Positions 16,572 through 26,093 are shown, numbered from the stretch's first letter. The stretch: 64,000 nt of DNA from Pseudolysobacter sp964466115 (GCA_964466115.1 CAYXMH010000016.1:1-64000); one strand, 5' to 3'. The notes: generated from the letters alone by a model not told the origin. Numbers and translations are program-made.

Positions 16572-19340
16572 ATGATTTATCGTTTTTTATCATTATTAAT
16601 TTTGTTTAATATGTCGTTTTTGTTTTTTCCGACAGTGGCTGCGGCCTGCTCAGGGGGGTTGCACATTGAGGTCCTGGAAGGCGGAGTGTACACCCTTGAT
16701 TACGCCGCCATCATCGAGCAACAGCCGGAGCTTAAAAACTGTTCGAGCAGCGATTTTTTTTTGACGAATCGCGACCAAGAGATACCGATTCGCGTAATCG
16801 ATAACAGCACTGGTAATTTCGGACCCGGAAGCCGCATTGAATGGGTTGCCGCTCCGCTGCACGGACCGGCTAGTTGGTTCGATCAATACAGCACGGTTAA
16901 TGCGTATGTTCTTTCCACCGCACCGGGCACCCATGCGCGGATTCGCGAAGACGCAAGCCCACCTTCCGGAGCGCCAAATCCATTGCTACGTCCAGTTCAC
17001 CTCGAACAAGAAAATTTGATGATTCGATTAACGCAGCAGCAAGCAAAGCCGGGCGAGGAACCCGACGTTTGGTATTGGTCTAAGCTGACGCATGTCGATC
17101 CGCAACCGTTTAGCCTGAATTTTGATCTTCCGGATTTCGCGCCGGCGGGAAAGAGCTTCACTGCAGCATTGGATTTTCGGGGACTGTCGGATGTTTTGGC
17201 GCGCGGCAAAGAAAAGCCCGACGACCACACCGTAAAAATAAGCTTGAACGGTAAGTCGCTTACCAGTGTGGCTTGGAATGGGCGCGATGAAATACGTAAG
17301 GATATTGAACTTCCGGTCGCGCTGCTAAAAGCGAAAAACAATGTTTTGAGTTTGGGCGTACCTAAACGTTACGCGTCGTGGGACGAAAAAAATCCTCTGA
17401 TCGATGTCGTCATGTTTAATTTTATGGAATTAAATTACCCGATTGCGGGTAAGGTGGATGTCAGCGATGCGGCGTTTGCGGTGAAAAATGCCAATCCTCA
17501 AACGCCGTTCGAGCTTGAGTACTCAGGGCCAGGTCCATTGGGTGTGTATAGTTCGGGTGGGCATTATTTAGCGGGGCGTATGATTGATAAAGGGCGCTGG
17601 CGTTTTGCGCCGGCGTCGAGCGCTGATTCCTTATATATAAGTGTAAATAACCGTGCTTTGGCCCCAACCTTGGTGCGTGCAGTTGCGGCAAACGATTGGC
17701 GTAAAGCGGATAACGGATACGATTATTTGATCATCAGCCATCCACGGTTGATGGAAGCGGTTCAACCATTGGCTGAATTTCACCGCAGTCGCGGTTTGCG
17801 TGTCGCGGTAATCGACGTGAACGAGGTTTACGATCAGTTCAATGCCGGAGTCGTCCACCCCAGGGCTATCCGTAATTTGATCGACCATGGGTACCACAAT
17901 TGGACCGTCAAACCGCGTTATGTGCTGTTGGTCGGGGATGCCAGTTTTGACATCCGCCATAAGCAGATCAACGAAAGAAGCTACGCTAAATGGGCGACCC
18001 AAGAATTGCTTTTCCCTGATCAATTTGGATCGATCTCTGCGACACCGTACCCGAACATGCCGAAGGATTTACCCAACCGCAACTTAATACCCACGTGGCA
18101 ATTTCCGTCGCCCGAAGGCCAATCCGCTAGCGACAACTGGTTCGTCGCGCTTAAGGACAAAGACTTTCATCCGGTGCTTGGCATTGGGCGCTTCCCGGTG
18201 GTGGAGCCTGCCGAGGTAAGCGTCATTGTGAAGAAAACAATCGATTATCTTGCCAAACCCCAGTTTGGACAGTGGCGGCGCGACGTGATGTTTATCGCCA
18301 ATGAGAGCGATTATTTCAAGCAATCCTCCGATCAAATTGCCGCGCAACTTACCGAGCAGGGTTTTGCCGCCCATAAGGTTTATGGGAGTGCGCAAGAGAA
18401 AGACAATCTCGCCCACAAGGCGGAGATTAAGGAACGCTTGAATCAAGGTCAGTTACTGGTGCATTTTATTGGGCATGGGGGGCGTTTTATCTGGCAAACC
18501 GGTGCGCCCGATTTGCGCAAGAATCATGAACTATTCACGCTGGATGACGTTTCAGCATTGGCCAACGGTAGTCATTTGCCGATGGTGTTGGCGATGACCT
18601 GCTATTCGGCACCATTCGATAATCCGATTGAAGATTCCATAGGCGAACGTTTTTTGCGCGAAGCTGATAAAGGCGCGATTGCCGTTTTTGCCGCCAGCTG
18701 GCGAAATAGCCCGCAACCGGATTACAGCAAAGTGTTGATTGCGGAGCTGCTCAAGCCGGGCATGCCAATTGGTGAGGCGATCGTAACGGCTAAGCGAAAA
18801 ATGCAAGATCGCACACTAGTGGAAACGTATAATTTGCTTGGCGACCCGGCCCTCGTGTTGGAGCGACCGCGCGAGACGCTTACGCTCGCACGTGAGGATG
18901 ACCGCTGGCAAACCCGGGTGGTCATGAAATTGCCCGGCAACGAATTCCATGGCCAGATTAATGCCGATTGGATGGATGCTCAGGGCCAAGTAGTGCAAGC
19001 GGACGTCTATCGCGTGGATAGCGCACAATTTCATTTGCCGGCACCAAGTGCCGCGACCGCCGCGAAAGCCGTGGAGTTGCATGTTTATGCGATGGATACG
19101 GTGCGTGGCGTGGACGCAATCGGCGCATTGGCCCTGGTCGCCAAGAAACCAGAGCCGGCAACATCGGTAACGGCCCCGAATACCGCTCCAGCGCCGGCCA
19201 TTCAGCCTCATCCAAAAACCGAATCACCGCCTAAGAAAGCATCCGCGGGCGGTGATCGGATTGCGCGATTTGATTTCGAAGGCGGGCCGTCCCCAATGTT
19301 GGTAACTGAGCTTGCTAAGGCAAAAGCCCCGGCACTGTGA
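16572..19340 (+). CDS. Exported C25-family (gingipain-type) cysteine peptidase
   Basis: About 922 residues. An N-terminal signal sequence (IYRFLSLLILFNMSFLFF...VAAAC) directs export; the Cys after AAA leaves a lipoprotein possible but the lipobox is poor. A beta-rich N-terminal half is followed by the peptidase C25 region from about residue 375 (YDYLIISHPRLMEAVQPL), with catalytic His at about 635 in FIGHGGR and catalytic Cys at about 677 in LAMTCYSAPFDNP; NLLGDPALVL closes the domain. An Ig-like segment and a Pro/Ala-rich tail follow. Gingipains use the Bacteroidetes type IX system, which a gammaproteobacterium lacks; the gsp genes 4 kb away make type II secretion a reasonable guess. I start at ATG 16572; a TTG at 16554 is in frame. 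The 5' end is unusually AT-rich and no good RBS is visible. Substrate unknown. Confidence 0.85.
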   Translation: MIYRFLSLLILFNMSFLFFPTVAAACSGGLHIEVLEGGVYTLDYAAIIEQQPELKNCSSSDFFLTNRDQEIPIRVIDNSTGNFGPGSRIEWVAAPLHGPASWFDQYSTVNAYVLSTAPGTHARIREDASPPSGAPNPLLRPVHLEQENLMIRLTQQQAKPGEEPDVWYWSKLTHVDPQPFSLNFDLPDFAPAGKSFTAALDFRGLSDVLARGKEKPDDHTVKISLNGKSLTSVAWNGRDEIRKDIELPVALLKAKNNVLSLGVPKRYASWDEKNPLIDVVMFNFMELNYPIAGKVDVSDAAFAVKNANPQTPFELEYSGPGPLGVYSSGGHYLAGRMIDKGRWRFAPASSADSLYISVNNRALAPTLVRAVAANDWRKADNGYDYLIISHPRLMEAVQPLAEFHRSRGLRVAVIDVNEVYDQFNAGVVHPRAIRNLIDHGYHNWTVKPRYVLLVGDASFDIRHKQINERSYAKWATQELLFPDQFGSISATPYPNMPKDLPNRNLIPTWQFPSPEGQSASDNWFVALKDKDFHPVLGIGRFPVVEPAEVSVIVKKTIDYLAKPQFGQWRRDVMFIANESDYFKQSSDQIAAQLTEQGFAAHKVYGSAQEKDNLAHKAEIKERLNQGQLLVHFIGHGGRFIWQTGAPDLRKNHELFTLDDVSALANGSHLPMVLAMTCYSAPFDNPIEDSIGERFLREADKGAIAVFAASWRNSPQPDYSKVLIAELLKPGMPIGEAIVTAKRKMQDRTLVETYNLLGDPALVLERPRETLTLAREDDRWQTRVVMKLPGNEFHGQINADWMDAQGQVVQADVYRVDSAQFHLPAPSAATAAKAVELHVYAMDTVRGVDAIGALALVAKKPEPATSVTAPNTAPAPAIQPHPKTESPPKKASAGGDRIARFDFEGGPSPMLVTELAKAKAPAL

Positions 19341-19364
19341 AAGCGATGCCGAGGAGCTAATCGC

Positions 19365-20756
19365 TCAGCTGGTTTTGCAGTAACCGTCCAACCACGGCCC
19401 AGCAAATGCTAACCCTAACAGCAACAGCGCCAGGATTGCGCCTAAACTTATCCGCCAACGCGATACGGTGGCATTCGCATCGCGAGAAAACACATAAGCC
19501 AATGCCTGTCCGGCAAAACCGCATCCGATCGGTATGATGGGCAGCACATAGCGTGCTTTAACATGTAAACCCAGATACAGGGCGAGCTGATAGCCCACCA
19601 GCGCCAACAGCAACCACAGCCAAGGTTTGCGCCAATCCCGCCATAGGCATACGCCGAACGCAAACCCGACCAAGGTTAGCGCGTGAAAAAAATGCAGGCA
19701 TAACCGGATGCCAGAGGTCATGACCGGGGATATCGGAAAATAGGAGCTCCAATAACCGGCGCAGACAGGTCCTGGAAGCTGCGTTAGTAATAATGTCTTG
19801 CTCTCGAATAGCCGGAAATATTGGCGTGTTAGTTGTTGCCACAGCAATGTCGTTGCTGGAGTGTGGCGCAGAGTTTCTCCTATTTCCTTAAACGCCCAAG
19901 CGTTGCGTTCGTCGGCGGTGGTGCCACTTTGCATGTAGCTGTTGAACAACGTATCCGATGGGCCTGGAACGTAATCGTTACGGGCTTGATCATTAAGTCC
20001 GATCAGCAGATTAATACTTGAGCTGTCGGCAATGCTCCAATGGCCGGTATGTTGATGCCCTGCCATCAATGCCGGTGCGGTAATCGCGGCAACTCCAAGC
20101 AGAAATCCATACGCTGACTGCCAATGCACACGGAACGGTTTGCGCGTTGCTATGAAGCACAGCAGCAATAACGGCCAGAATGCCGATAGCAAGCTCTTGA
20201 ACAGCAAGGCAAGCCCCAGCATGACGCCAGCTGCAAAAGCCGCCAATCGATTTTCTGGCCGTGATTGCAATAGATAAAGTAGCGCAAGATATAAGAACAG
20301 ATGTGGAATTTCTGGCCATAGATACTGCGCATATGCGGCATTACTCGGGTTCAAAAGAAACAACGAGGCTGCAAAAGCGGCCGCTAAGGCATTGCCGCTG
20401 AAACGCTTCCAGAACAGCCATAGCAATGCTCCGCATCCAAAAAACAGCACGGTTTGCAGCAGCTGCACGCTCAAGATGGCGCTACCGCTTAACCAAAACA
20501 TGAGTGCGATCAGTAACGGTTGCGCGGGTGGCCAAATGTCACTGGGGTGCCAGGCGCCGCCGGCCAATATCGATCGCGCTGTTTCCAGATAACGTACTTC
20601 GTCGCCGATCAGTTGTTTGGGCGCGCCGTGGTAATAAAGCCACCACAGTAAAACTTGCTGTACGATTAAGGCAATCGCCAGGGCCAAAAAGATCAGGTTT
20701 GCGTAGCGTCCATAGGGGTTACTGTTTTTTGATTCGGGATGACTAGGGGTGTTCAT
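19365..20756 (-). CDS. GT-C fold glycosyltransferase (GT39-like), membrane protein
   Basis: 463 residues with roughly ten predicted membrane helices. The first periplasmic loop has the acidic pair D52-E53 in QLIGDEVRYLETARS, the hallmark catalytic site of polyprenyl-phosphate-dependent GT-C enzymes (PMT/ArnT superfamily). Such enzymes move a sugar from a lipid carrier to a protein, lipid A or polysaccharide on the periplasmic side. The acceptor cannot be inferred. It lies tail to tail with the C25 peptidase gene (24 bp apart) and downstream of rsmE on the same strand, separated by 120 bp with a hairpin, so it probably has its own promoter. Confidence 0.8.
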   Translation of the reverse strand: MNTPSHPESKNSNPYGRYANLIFLALAIALIVQQVLLWWLYYHGAPKQLIGDEVRYLETARSILAGGAWHPSDIWPPAQPLLIALMFWLSGSAILSVQLLQTVLFFGCGALLWLFWKRFSGNALAAAFAASLFLLNPSNAAYAQYLWPEIPHLFLYLALLYLLQSRPENRLAAFAAGVMLGLALLFKSLLSAFWPLLLLCFIATRKPFRVHWQSAYGFLLGVAAITAPALMAGHQHTGHWSIADSSSINLLIGLNDQARNDYVPGPSDTLFNSYMQSGTTADERNAWAFKEIGETLRHTPATTLLWQQLTRQYFRLFESKTLLLTQLPGPVCAGYWSSYFPISPVMTSGIRLCLHFFHALTLVGFAFGVCLWRDWRKPWLWLLLALVGYQLALYLGLHVKARYVLPIIPIGCGFAGQALAYVFSRDANATVSRWRISLGAILALLLLGLAFAGPWLDGYCKTS

Positions 20757-20824
20757 AGCAGAATGGATGACACCTTCTTTGATGATTTGCTCAATGCCGG
20801 TTAGTCGATCGTGCTTTAAAACTT

Positions 20825-20862
20825 CGTTTCGTCATTCCCGCTTTCGCTGGAACGATGAAACG
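20825..20862. repeat. GTCATTCC-type palindrome downstream of rsmE
   Basis: Arms at 20825-20838 and 20849-20862 are complementary at 12 of 14 positions around a 10-nt loop. The GTCATTCCCGC core resembles a dispersed palindromic repeat common in proteobacterial intergenic DNA. On the minus strand it follows rsmE and is trailed by a short TTTT, so it may double as a terminator. Confidence 0.55.
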
Positions 20863-20878
20863 CATGTGGACGATGGAA

Positions 20879-21616
20879 TTAAAAATCGCCAGCCAACGCA
20901 TTGATTGCTGCTAACGCCGCGCATCCCGCAGTTTCCGTGCGTAAGATGCGCGGACCGAGCTTTAGGTTGTGGAATTGGCCGGAACGTAAAATCGCAGCGT
21001 CCTGCTCCGAAAATCCGCCTTCGGGGCCAACGACGATGGTAAATGCAGTGCTGGAAACTTTGAGCAGCGAACGCAGATCTTCCTCGCCCTCGGGTAACAA
21101 CGCCAAACGTATACCAGAGCTGCTGGGAAGGGTACTGACCCAATTCGCCAACTTCTGCGGCTCATGAAGCTTAGGTAAGCGCGTACGTCCGCACTGCTCG
21201 CAACTGGCGGTGATGACCCCAAGCCAATGCGCCATACGCCGTTCGGTTCTGTCCTCGTGCAAGCGCACTTCGGTGCGCTCGGTGATGATCGGCACGATTT
21301 CGCTAACCCCAAGTTCGGTGGCCTTTTGGATAACCCAGTCCATTTTCTCGCCGCGTGCAATGGCCTGCGCCAGCGTTACGTGGAGTGGCGATTCTCGCGA
21401 TGTCAGTCGAGCTGTCGAGATACAAGCATCGACCGCGCGTTTGGCGAATATGCACAATGCAGCATCGTATTCGTAACCGTCGCCATTAAAAAGGATGATG
21501 GGATGGTCGATTTCGAGCCGCAATACCCGTACGAGATGTTCGCCGGCCTGTTCTGGCAATCGCACTATGCGGCCGGGCTGTAAAGGTTGGTCGGTATAAA
21601 TGCGGGGAATGCGCAT
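20879..21616 (-). CDS. rsmE: 16S rRNA m3U1498 methyltransferase
   Basis: A 245-residue SPOUT-class methyltransferase that uses SAM to methylate N3 of U1498 in the 30S decoding region. An N-terminal PUA-like part (RIPRIYTDQPL, GEHLVRVLRL) is followed by the trefoil-knot domain with VIQKATELGVSEIVPIITER, the SAM-binding VVGPEGGFSEQD and LGPRILRTETA near the C-terminus. Length equals the usual 243-250. It is upstream of the GT-C gene and downstream of bioA on the minus strand; the pairing of rsmE with bioA is common in this group. Confidence 0.95.
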   Translation of the reverse strand: MRIPRIYTDQPLQPGRIVRLPEQAGEHLVRVLRLEIDHPIILFNGDGYEYDAALCIFAKRAVDACISTARLTSRESPLHVTLAQAIARGEKMDWVIQKATELGVSEIVPIITERTEVRLHEDRTERRMAHWLGVITASCEQCGRTRLPKLHEPQKLANWVSTLPSSSGIRLALLPEGEEDLRSLLKVSSTAFTIVVGPEGGFSEQDAAILRSGQFHNLKLGPRILRTETAGCAALAAINALAGDF

Positions 21617-21692
21617 AGGCTGAATTCAATTCTCACGTATTCCAGTGCACAAAGGTCGCCATTTTACAGGGAATGCATTTCGAGTGTACAAG

Positions 21693-23063
21693 TTAATCGC
21701 GCACAGCAACCTCTATACCCGCACATGCCACCTCGGTCATATGTCGGATCTCATCCGGTGTAATTACATAAGGCGGCATGAAATACACCACATTGCCCAA
21801 GGGCCGTAAAATGACACCGTGGTCGAGCGCATAGCGATAAACGCGCAAGCCCCGGCGTTCGTTGCCAGGATAGGATTCGCGGGTTGCCTTATCGCGCACC
21901 AATTCCACCGCGGCGATGAGGCCGGTTTGGCGCACGTCGGATATATGGGGATGATCGGTCCATCCGTTAAGTTGCCTATGGAGCTCAGTTGCGAGTAAGC
22001 GGTTGCGTTCCAACACCGGTTCGTCGCGGAAAATGCGAAGTGTTGCCAATGCGGCGCAGCACCCGAGCGCGTGGCCGGTGTAGCTGTGTGAATGCAGGAA
22101 TGCTTTACCGGCGGCATGTTCGGCGTAGAAGGCTTGGTATATTCCATCGCGCGTTAGTACCGCTGATAGCGGCAAAAACCCGCCGGTTAAGCCTTTCGAT
22201 AAACACAGAAAATCCGGAGTGATCGCGGCTTGTTCGCACGCGAACAGCGTTCCAGTTCGCCCGAAACCTACGGCGATTTCATCGGCAATCAGATGCACGT
22301 TAAATTCGTCGCATAAAGCACGCAAACCGGTGAGATAGATCGGATGATGCATGCGCATACCGGCGGCACATTGCACTAGTGGTTCGACAATGACCGCGCA
22401 GGTTGAGTCGGCGTGTTGCTCGAGTAGTTTGCGCATAGCTTGCAATGTGCGCAGTGCGAATTCCGACTCGGTTTCACCCTCAGCGCGCAGGTAGGCGTCC
22501 GGTGACGGGGCAAATACCGGATTAAGCAGCAATGGCGCATAGGTTTCGCGGTATAAGGCGATATCCGTTATCGCCAAGGCGCCTAACGTTTCCCCGTGGT
22601 AGCTGCCCTGCAATGCAATGAATCGGGTTTTGCTGGAGCGGTTAAAGTTGCGCCAATAATGAAAACTCATTTTCAGTGCGACTTCGACCGCGCTTGATCC
22701 GTTATCCGCGTAAAACACCCGGGTTAGGCCAGGGGGTGAAACGCGCACCAACTCCTCGGCCAACTCAATCGCCGGTTGGTGCGAGAACCCCGCCAGCATG
22801 ACATGTTCCAGCGTATCCAACTGCTGCTTCAGCGCCGCGCCAATGCGTGGGTTGGCGTGGCCAAACAAATTGGTCCACCAGGAACTTACCGCGTCCAAAT
22901 AACGCTTTCCGGCAAAGTCGTACAACCATACGCCTTCGCCTCGGTGGATCGGAATCAGCGGCACGGTTTCATGGTCGTGCATTTGTGTGCACGGGTGCCA
23001 CAACACGGCGCGATCGCGTGCGCTCCAATCGGTATTGGGGTTGGGGGTTAGGGCTTGCTCCAT
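21693..23063 (-). CDS. bioA: Adenosylmethionine-8-amino-7-oxononanoate aminotransferase
   Basis: A PLP enzyme of biotin synthesis converting KAPA to DAPA with SAM as amino donor. 456 residues; family marks include the N-terminal WHPCTQMHDHE, VSSWWTNLFGHANP, the cofactor-phosphate loop ADNGSSAVEVALKM, SYHGETLGA, D261 in IADEIAVGFGRTG and the Schiff-base K290 in CLSKGLTGGFLPLS. The WWTNLFGH and CTQMH motifs separate BioA from other class III aminotransferases. Other bio genes are not in the window. The start lies 49 bp from gspG, transcribed in the opposite direction, so the two promoters must overlap. Confidence 0.95.
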   Translation of the reverse strand: MEQALTPNPNTDWSARDRAVLWHPCTQMHDHETVPLIPIHRGEGVWLYDFAGKRYLDAVSSWWTNLFGHANPRIGAALKQQLDTLEHVMLAGFSHQPAIELAEELVRVSPPGLTRVFYADNGSSAVEVALKMSFHYWRNFNRSSKTRFIALQGSYHGETLGALAITDIALYRETYAPLLLNPVFAPSPDAYLRAEGETESEFALRTLQAMRKLLEQHADSTCAVIVEPLVQCAAGMRMHHPIYLTGLRALCDEFNVHLIADEIAVGFGRTGTLFACEQAAITPDFLCLSKGLTGGFLPLSAVLTRDGIYQAFYAEHAAGKAFLHSHSYTGHALGCCAALATLRIFRDEPVLERNRLLATELHRQLNGWTDHPHISDVRQTGLIAAVELVRDKATRESYPGNERRGLRVYRYALDHGVILRPLGNVVYFMPPYVITPDEIRHMTEVACAGIEVAVRD

Positions 23064-23067
23064 GCTC

Positions 23068-23076
23068 TGCTATGAT
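23068..23076 (+). promoter_or_regulatory. Candidate extended -10 promoter for the gsp operon
   Basis: TGCTATGAT is an extended -10 (TGn plus TATGAT, five of six to consensus) placed 37 bases before the gspG start in a 49-bp divergent gap with bioA. No -35 hexamer is seen at the right distance, which fits extended -10 promoters. Confidence 0.35.
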
Positions 23077-23112
23077 CGGCGTCGGCGGCATTTAGCACAA
23101 GGCTTAAAATAC

Positions 23113-23562
23113 ATGACAAACCAAATTTCTGGCGAACCAGTGCGCAATCTGCGCGGGTTTACTCTAATCGAAATTCTTGTGGTCGTGGTCATATTGGGCA
23201 TTCTCGCGGCGATTGTGGTGCCGCGCGTGATGGAGCATCCGGGCGAGGCACGCCAGGTGCGCGCTAAGCAGGATATTCAGGGTATCGTCACTGCGTTAAA
23301 CATATACAAATTGGATAATTTCACTTATCCCAGCACCGAGCAAGGATTGGACGCCTTGGTGCACAAACCGAGCGGCGCGCCCGAGGCGCCCAATTTTAAG
23401 CCGGGCGGTTATCTGGATCGGTTGCCGCAAGACCCTTGGAAGCACACGTACCTCTATGTGCATCCGGGCCAGCACGGGGACATCGATGTGTACTCATTGG
23501 GGGCCGATGGTAAACCCGGCGGCGAGGGTGAGGCAAAAGACATTGGTAATTGGGACGATTAG
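23113..23562 (+). CDS. gspG: Major pseudopilin GspG of type II secretion
   Basis: A 149-residue prepilin that builds the periplasmic pseudopilus. The prepilin peptidase site is RG|FTLIEILVVVV with the conserved Glu at +5, followed by a hydrophobic helix. The C-terminal domain shows the GspG features YPSTEQGLDALV, YLDRLPQDPWKHTYLYV and the calcium-site region DVYSLGADGKPGGEGE. Start is the ATG at 23113, 16 residues before the cleavage site; upstream in-frame codons run into bioA. First gene of gspGHIJKLMN. Confidence 0.95.
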   Translation: MTNQISGEPVRNLRGFTLIEILVVVVILGILAAIVVPRVMEHPGEARQVRAKQDIQGIVTALNIYKLDNFTYPSTEQGLDALVHKPSGAPEAPNFKPGGYLDRLPQDPWKHTYLYVHPGQHGDIDVYSLGADGKPGGEGEAKDIGNWDD

Positions 23563-23582
23563 GTACTTCGAGGATTCCACGC

Positions 23583-24110
23583 TTGATCCTTACCCACACC
23601 AGGACTCCTGAGCTGGAGCGCGGGTTTACGTTAATCGAGATTTTGGTGGTTGTGGTTATTGTTGCCGTGCTTGCAGCGGCGTTGACGCTGGCGATTGGAA
23701 CTGCGGGTGGGGCGCGCCAGTTGCAACGCGAAGCGGAGCGCTTGCAGGTCTTATTAACCTATGCCTGTGAGCAATCCGAGCTGACCGGCCGTGATCTTGG
23801 TTTAAGTTTGGCGACGAAGGGATATCAATTTAGCCACCTGCAAGGCGATGAGTGGCAGCCGATTGGCGTGGATACCTTGCGCGCGCGTAGCTGGTTGTCG
23901 GGAATCCAAGCGGCATTAGCCAATGACGGCGGGCTGATTGCGATCAACGATGAGTTTCCCAAAAAACCGCAAGTGGTGTGTTTTTCCTCGGGTGAATTGA
24001 CCGCGTTTAAGCTGGATCTCCACCTTAGCGAAGTTGAGTTGCGCTATCGTCTTATTGGCATGACCAATGGTGCAATTGAGCTGCAGAGTGAGGTTGCCCG
24101 TGCGCATTAA
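23583..24110 (+). CDS. gspH: Minor pseudopilin GspH
   Basis: About 175 residues with prepilin site ERG|FTLIEILVVVV, Glu at +5 and a single N-terminal helix, followed by a beta-rich C-terminal domain (AERLQVLLTYACEQSELTGRDLGL). It caps or primes the pseudopilus with GspI, J and K. I favour the TTG at 23583 because GAGGA lies eight bases upstream and gives a short basic leader; an in-frame TTG at 23550 would overlap gspG by 13 bases. Confidence 0.88.
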   Translation: MILTHTRTPELERGFTLIEILVVVVIVAVLAAALTLAIGTAGGARQLQREAERLQVLLTYACEQSELTGRDLGLSLATKGYQFSHLQGDEWQPIGVDTLRARSWLSGIQAALANDGGLIAINDEFPKKPQVVCFSSGELTAFKLDLHLSEVELRYRLIGMTNGAIELQSEVARAH

Positions 24111-24498
24111 GTCGGTTCGAGTGCGGTGCCGTCAGCGCGGTTTTACTTTGCTGGAAGTGCTGATCGCACTGGCCGTATTGGCGCTGGCCTTATTTGCATT
24201 AAGCCGCACCGCAAGCAATGCGGTCAGCACGTTTGCGGGTTTGCGTGAACGGGTTCTGGCCGACTGGATCGCCAGTAATCTCATCACCGAAACGCGTTTG
24301 CGCGAACCATTACCCGATCCCGGCAAGCGCGATGGCCAACTCAAATTTGCCGGTCGCGATTGGCGCTGGGAAATGGTCATCCAAGCGACCGAAGAGCCGC
24401 TGATTCGCCGGTTTGACGTGCGCGTGTTTACCTGGTCCAACCGAAACGATGCACTGGTGCAAGTCACCGGTTTCAGCGGTAAGGATTTGCAGCCATGA
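24100..24498 (+). CDS. gspI: Minor pseudopilin GspI
   Basis: About 132 residues with prepilin cleavage site QRG|FTLLEVLIALAVLALAL, Glu at +5, then the GspI-type region ADWIASNLITETRLRE. GspI nucleates the minor pseudopilin complex with GspJ and GspK. GTG at 24100 has GTGAGG six bases upstream and overlaps the gspH stop by 11 bases; an upstream ATG at 24067 would overlap far more and has no better RBS. Confidence 0.9.
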   Translation: MRIKSVRVRCRQRGFTLLEVLIALAVLALALFALSRTASNAVSTFAGLRERVLADWIASNLITETRLREPLPDPGKRDGQLKFAGRDWRWEMVIQATEEPLIRRFDVRVFTWSNRNDALVQVTGFSGKDLQP

Positions 24499-25151
24499 TG
24501 CGCCGGTCTTTGGGATTTACATTGCTTGAGTTGCTGGTCGCGCTGGCGGTATTCAGCACCATGGCGGCATTGGCTTATGGTGGTTTGAACAGCGTGGTAA
24601 AAACCCGCACCGAATTGGTGGCGCAACAACAGGCGTTTGCGCAATTGGTGCGCGCGGTGTCGATGTTGCAGCGCGATTTGGGTGAAGCGGCGGCGCGACC
24701 CATCCGCGGCAACTATGGCGAGCCGTTACCGGCGCTTGCCGGGGATAGCGCCACGCTCGAATTCACCCGCACCGGCTACGCCAATCCGCAAGCGCAGCAA
24801 CGTTCCCATTTGCAACGCGTGGTTTATCGGTTGGATCAAGCGACGTTTCAACGTGGCGTTTATCCAGCGCTGGATCGTGCGCCGGGCACACAGGTAAGCT
24901 ACAGCGATTTGGGCGATGGTGTGAAATCAATTCGGTTTCGCTATCTGGACATTACCAATCGCTGGTCGGACAGTTGGCCGCCCGCGAATTTCACCCGGCC
25001 TGATAGTTTGCCTCGTGCGGTCGAGTTTCGGCTCGATACCAAAGATTATGGCGAGCTGACGCGCATCGTCGAATTGGTGTCGACACCACCGCTGATGGCC
25101 GCCGATGCCGCCCCGCAACCGGGGGCGCCCATTATTCCAAGTAAGCCATGA
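24495..25151 (+). CDS. gspJ: Minor pseudopilin GspJ
   Basis: 218 residues; prepilin site LG|FTLLELLVALAVFSTMAA with Glu at +5, then VKTRTELVAQQQAFAQLVRA and LQRDLGEAAARPIR, a stretch conserved in GspJ. Forms the tip complex with GspI and GspK. Start ATG overlaps the gspI stop in an ATGA junction, and its own stop overlaps the gspK start the same way, indicating coupled translation. Confidence 0.93.
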   Translation: MMRRSLGFTLLELLVALAVFSTMAALAYGGLNSVVKTRTELVAQQQAFAQLVRAVSMLQRDLGEAAARPIRGNYGEPLPALAGDSATLEFTRTGYANPQAQQRSHLQRVVYRLDQATFQRGVYPALDRAPGTQVSYSDLGDGVKSIRFRYLDITNRWSDSWPPANFTRPDSLPRAVEFRLDTKDYGELTRIVELVSTPPLMAADAAPQPGAPIIPSKP

Positions 25152-26077
25152 AAGCGACCTATCGCAAACAACAAGGCATTGCCCTGTTGGTGGCGTTACT
25201 GGTTGTCGCATTGGCGACAATTATAATTGCCGGGTTGCTCGATCGCGGCGAGTTGAATTTGGCGCGCGCGCGCAATGCCTTGCGCGCGCAGCAGGCCGAC
25301 GCGTATGCGAAAGGTTTGGAAGCTTATGCGGCGCGGGTATTGGCGAGAGATCGCGTGGAAGACGCCGAGATGGACACCAATGCCGATATCTGGGCGGTAC
25401 CCTTACCACCGTTGCCGGTACCCGGTGGTACGTTAAGCGCGACCATGCACGATCTTAACGGTTGTTTCAATCTCAATAATTTGGTGATGAATGGCGCACA
25501 TCAGGTTACATGGATTGGGCAGTTTCAGCGTTTGTTGACTGCGCTTAAGCTCGATCCCCATATCGCCAACGCCGTGGTGGATTGGCTTGATGCCGACAGC
25601 GAGGTCGGGATCGGTGGTGCCGAGGATGCCGCCTATTTGGCCGAACCGCTTCCGTATCGCGCTGCCAATCGGGGATTTAGCCACCTTTCGGAGTTGCGAT
25701 TGCTTAAAGGCGTGAGTGGCGAGGTTTACGCGCGTCTTGCACCGCATGTGTGCGCGTTGCCGCCGGGAACCCTCATCAATCTCAATACCGCAAGCGTACC
25801 GGTATGGATGAGCCTGGCTTCGAATATGACCGAGCAACTCGCCACCCGGTTGTGGAATGAAGGGCATGCGCATTATGCGGGCTTATCTTTGGTGTCTGAT
25901 CAATTGCGGCAGCAACAGGTACAAATCGAATTTCCGAGCCATTTTTCGGTGCAAAGTACCTATTTTCTGGCTCAAGGTGAAGTCAACCTGGACGGTTTGC
26001 CGTTCACCTTTTACAGCGTCATCGAGCGTAGCAGAAGCGGTATTCGGGTATTGGCGCGCAGCCGTGGCGGCGATTGA
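25148..26077 (+). CDS. gspK: Minor pseudopilin GspK
   Basis: 309 residues, the largest pseudopilin. The N-terminus KQQG|IALLVALLVVALAT lacks the +5 glutamate, which is normal for GspK. The body contains DLNGCFNLNNLV, VVDWLDADSE and LINLNTASVPVW, all typical of the GspK helical insertion domain and its metal-binding part. It sits at the tip of the pseudopilus. ATGA junction with gspJ. After it the operon is interrupted by a 194-bp gap holding DnaA-box-like sites. Confidence 0.93.
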   Translation: MKATYRKQQGIALLVALLVVALATIIIAGLLDRGELNLARARNALRAQQADAYAKGLEAYAARVLARDRVEDAEMDTNADIWAVPLPPLPVPGGTLSATMHDLNGCFNLNNLVMNGAHQVTWIGQFQRLLTALKLDPHIANAVVDWLDADSEVGIGGAEDAAYLAEPLPYRAANRGFSHLSELRLLKGVSGEVYARLAPHVCALPPGTLINLNTASVPVWMSLASNMTEQLATRLWNEGHAHYAGLSLVSDQLRQQQVQIEFPSHFSVQSTYFLAQGEVNLDGLPFTFYSVIERSRSGIRVLARSRGGD

Positions 26078-26093
26078 ACGTTGTTCCAATAAG

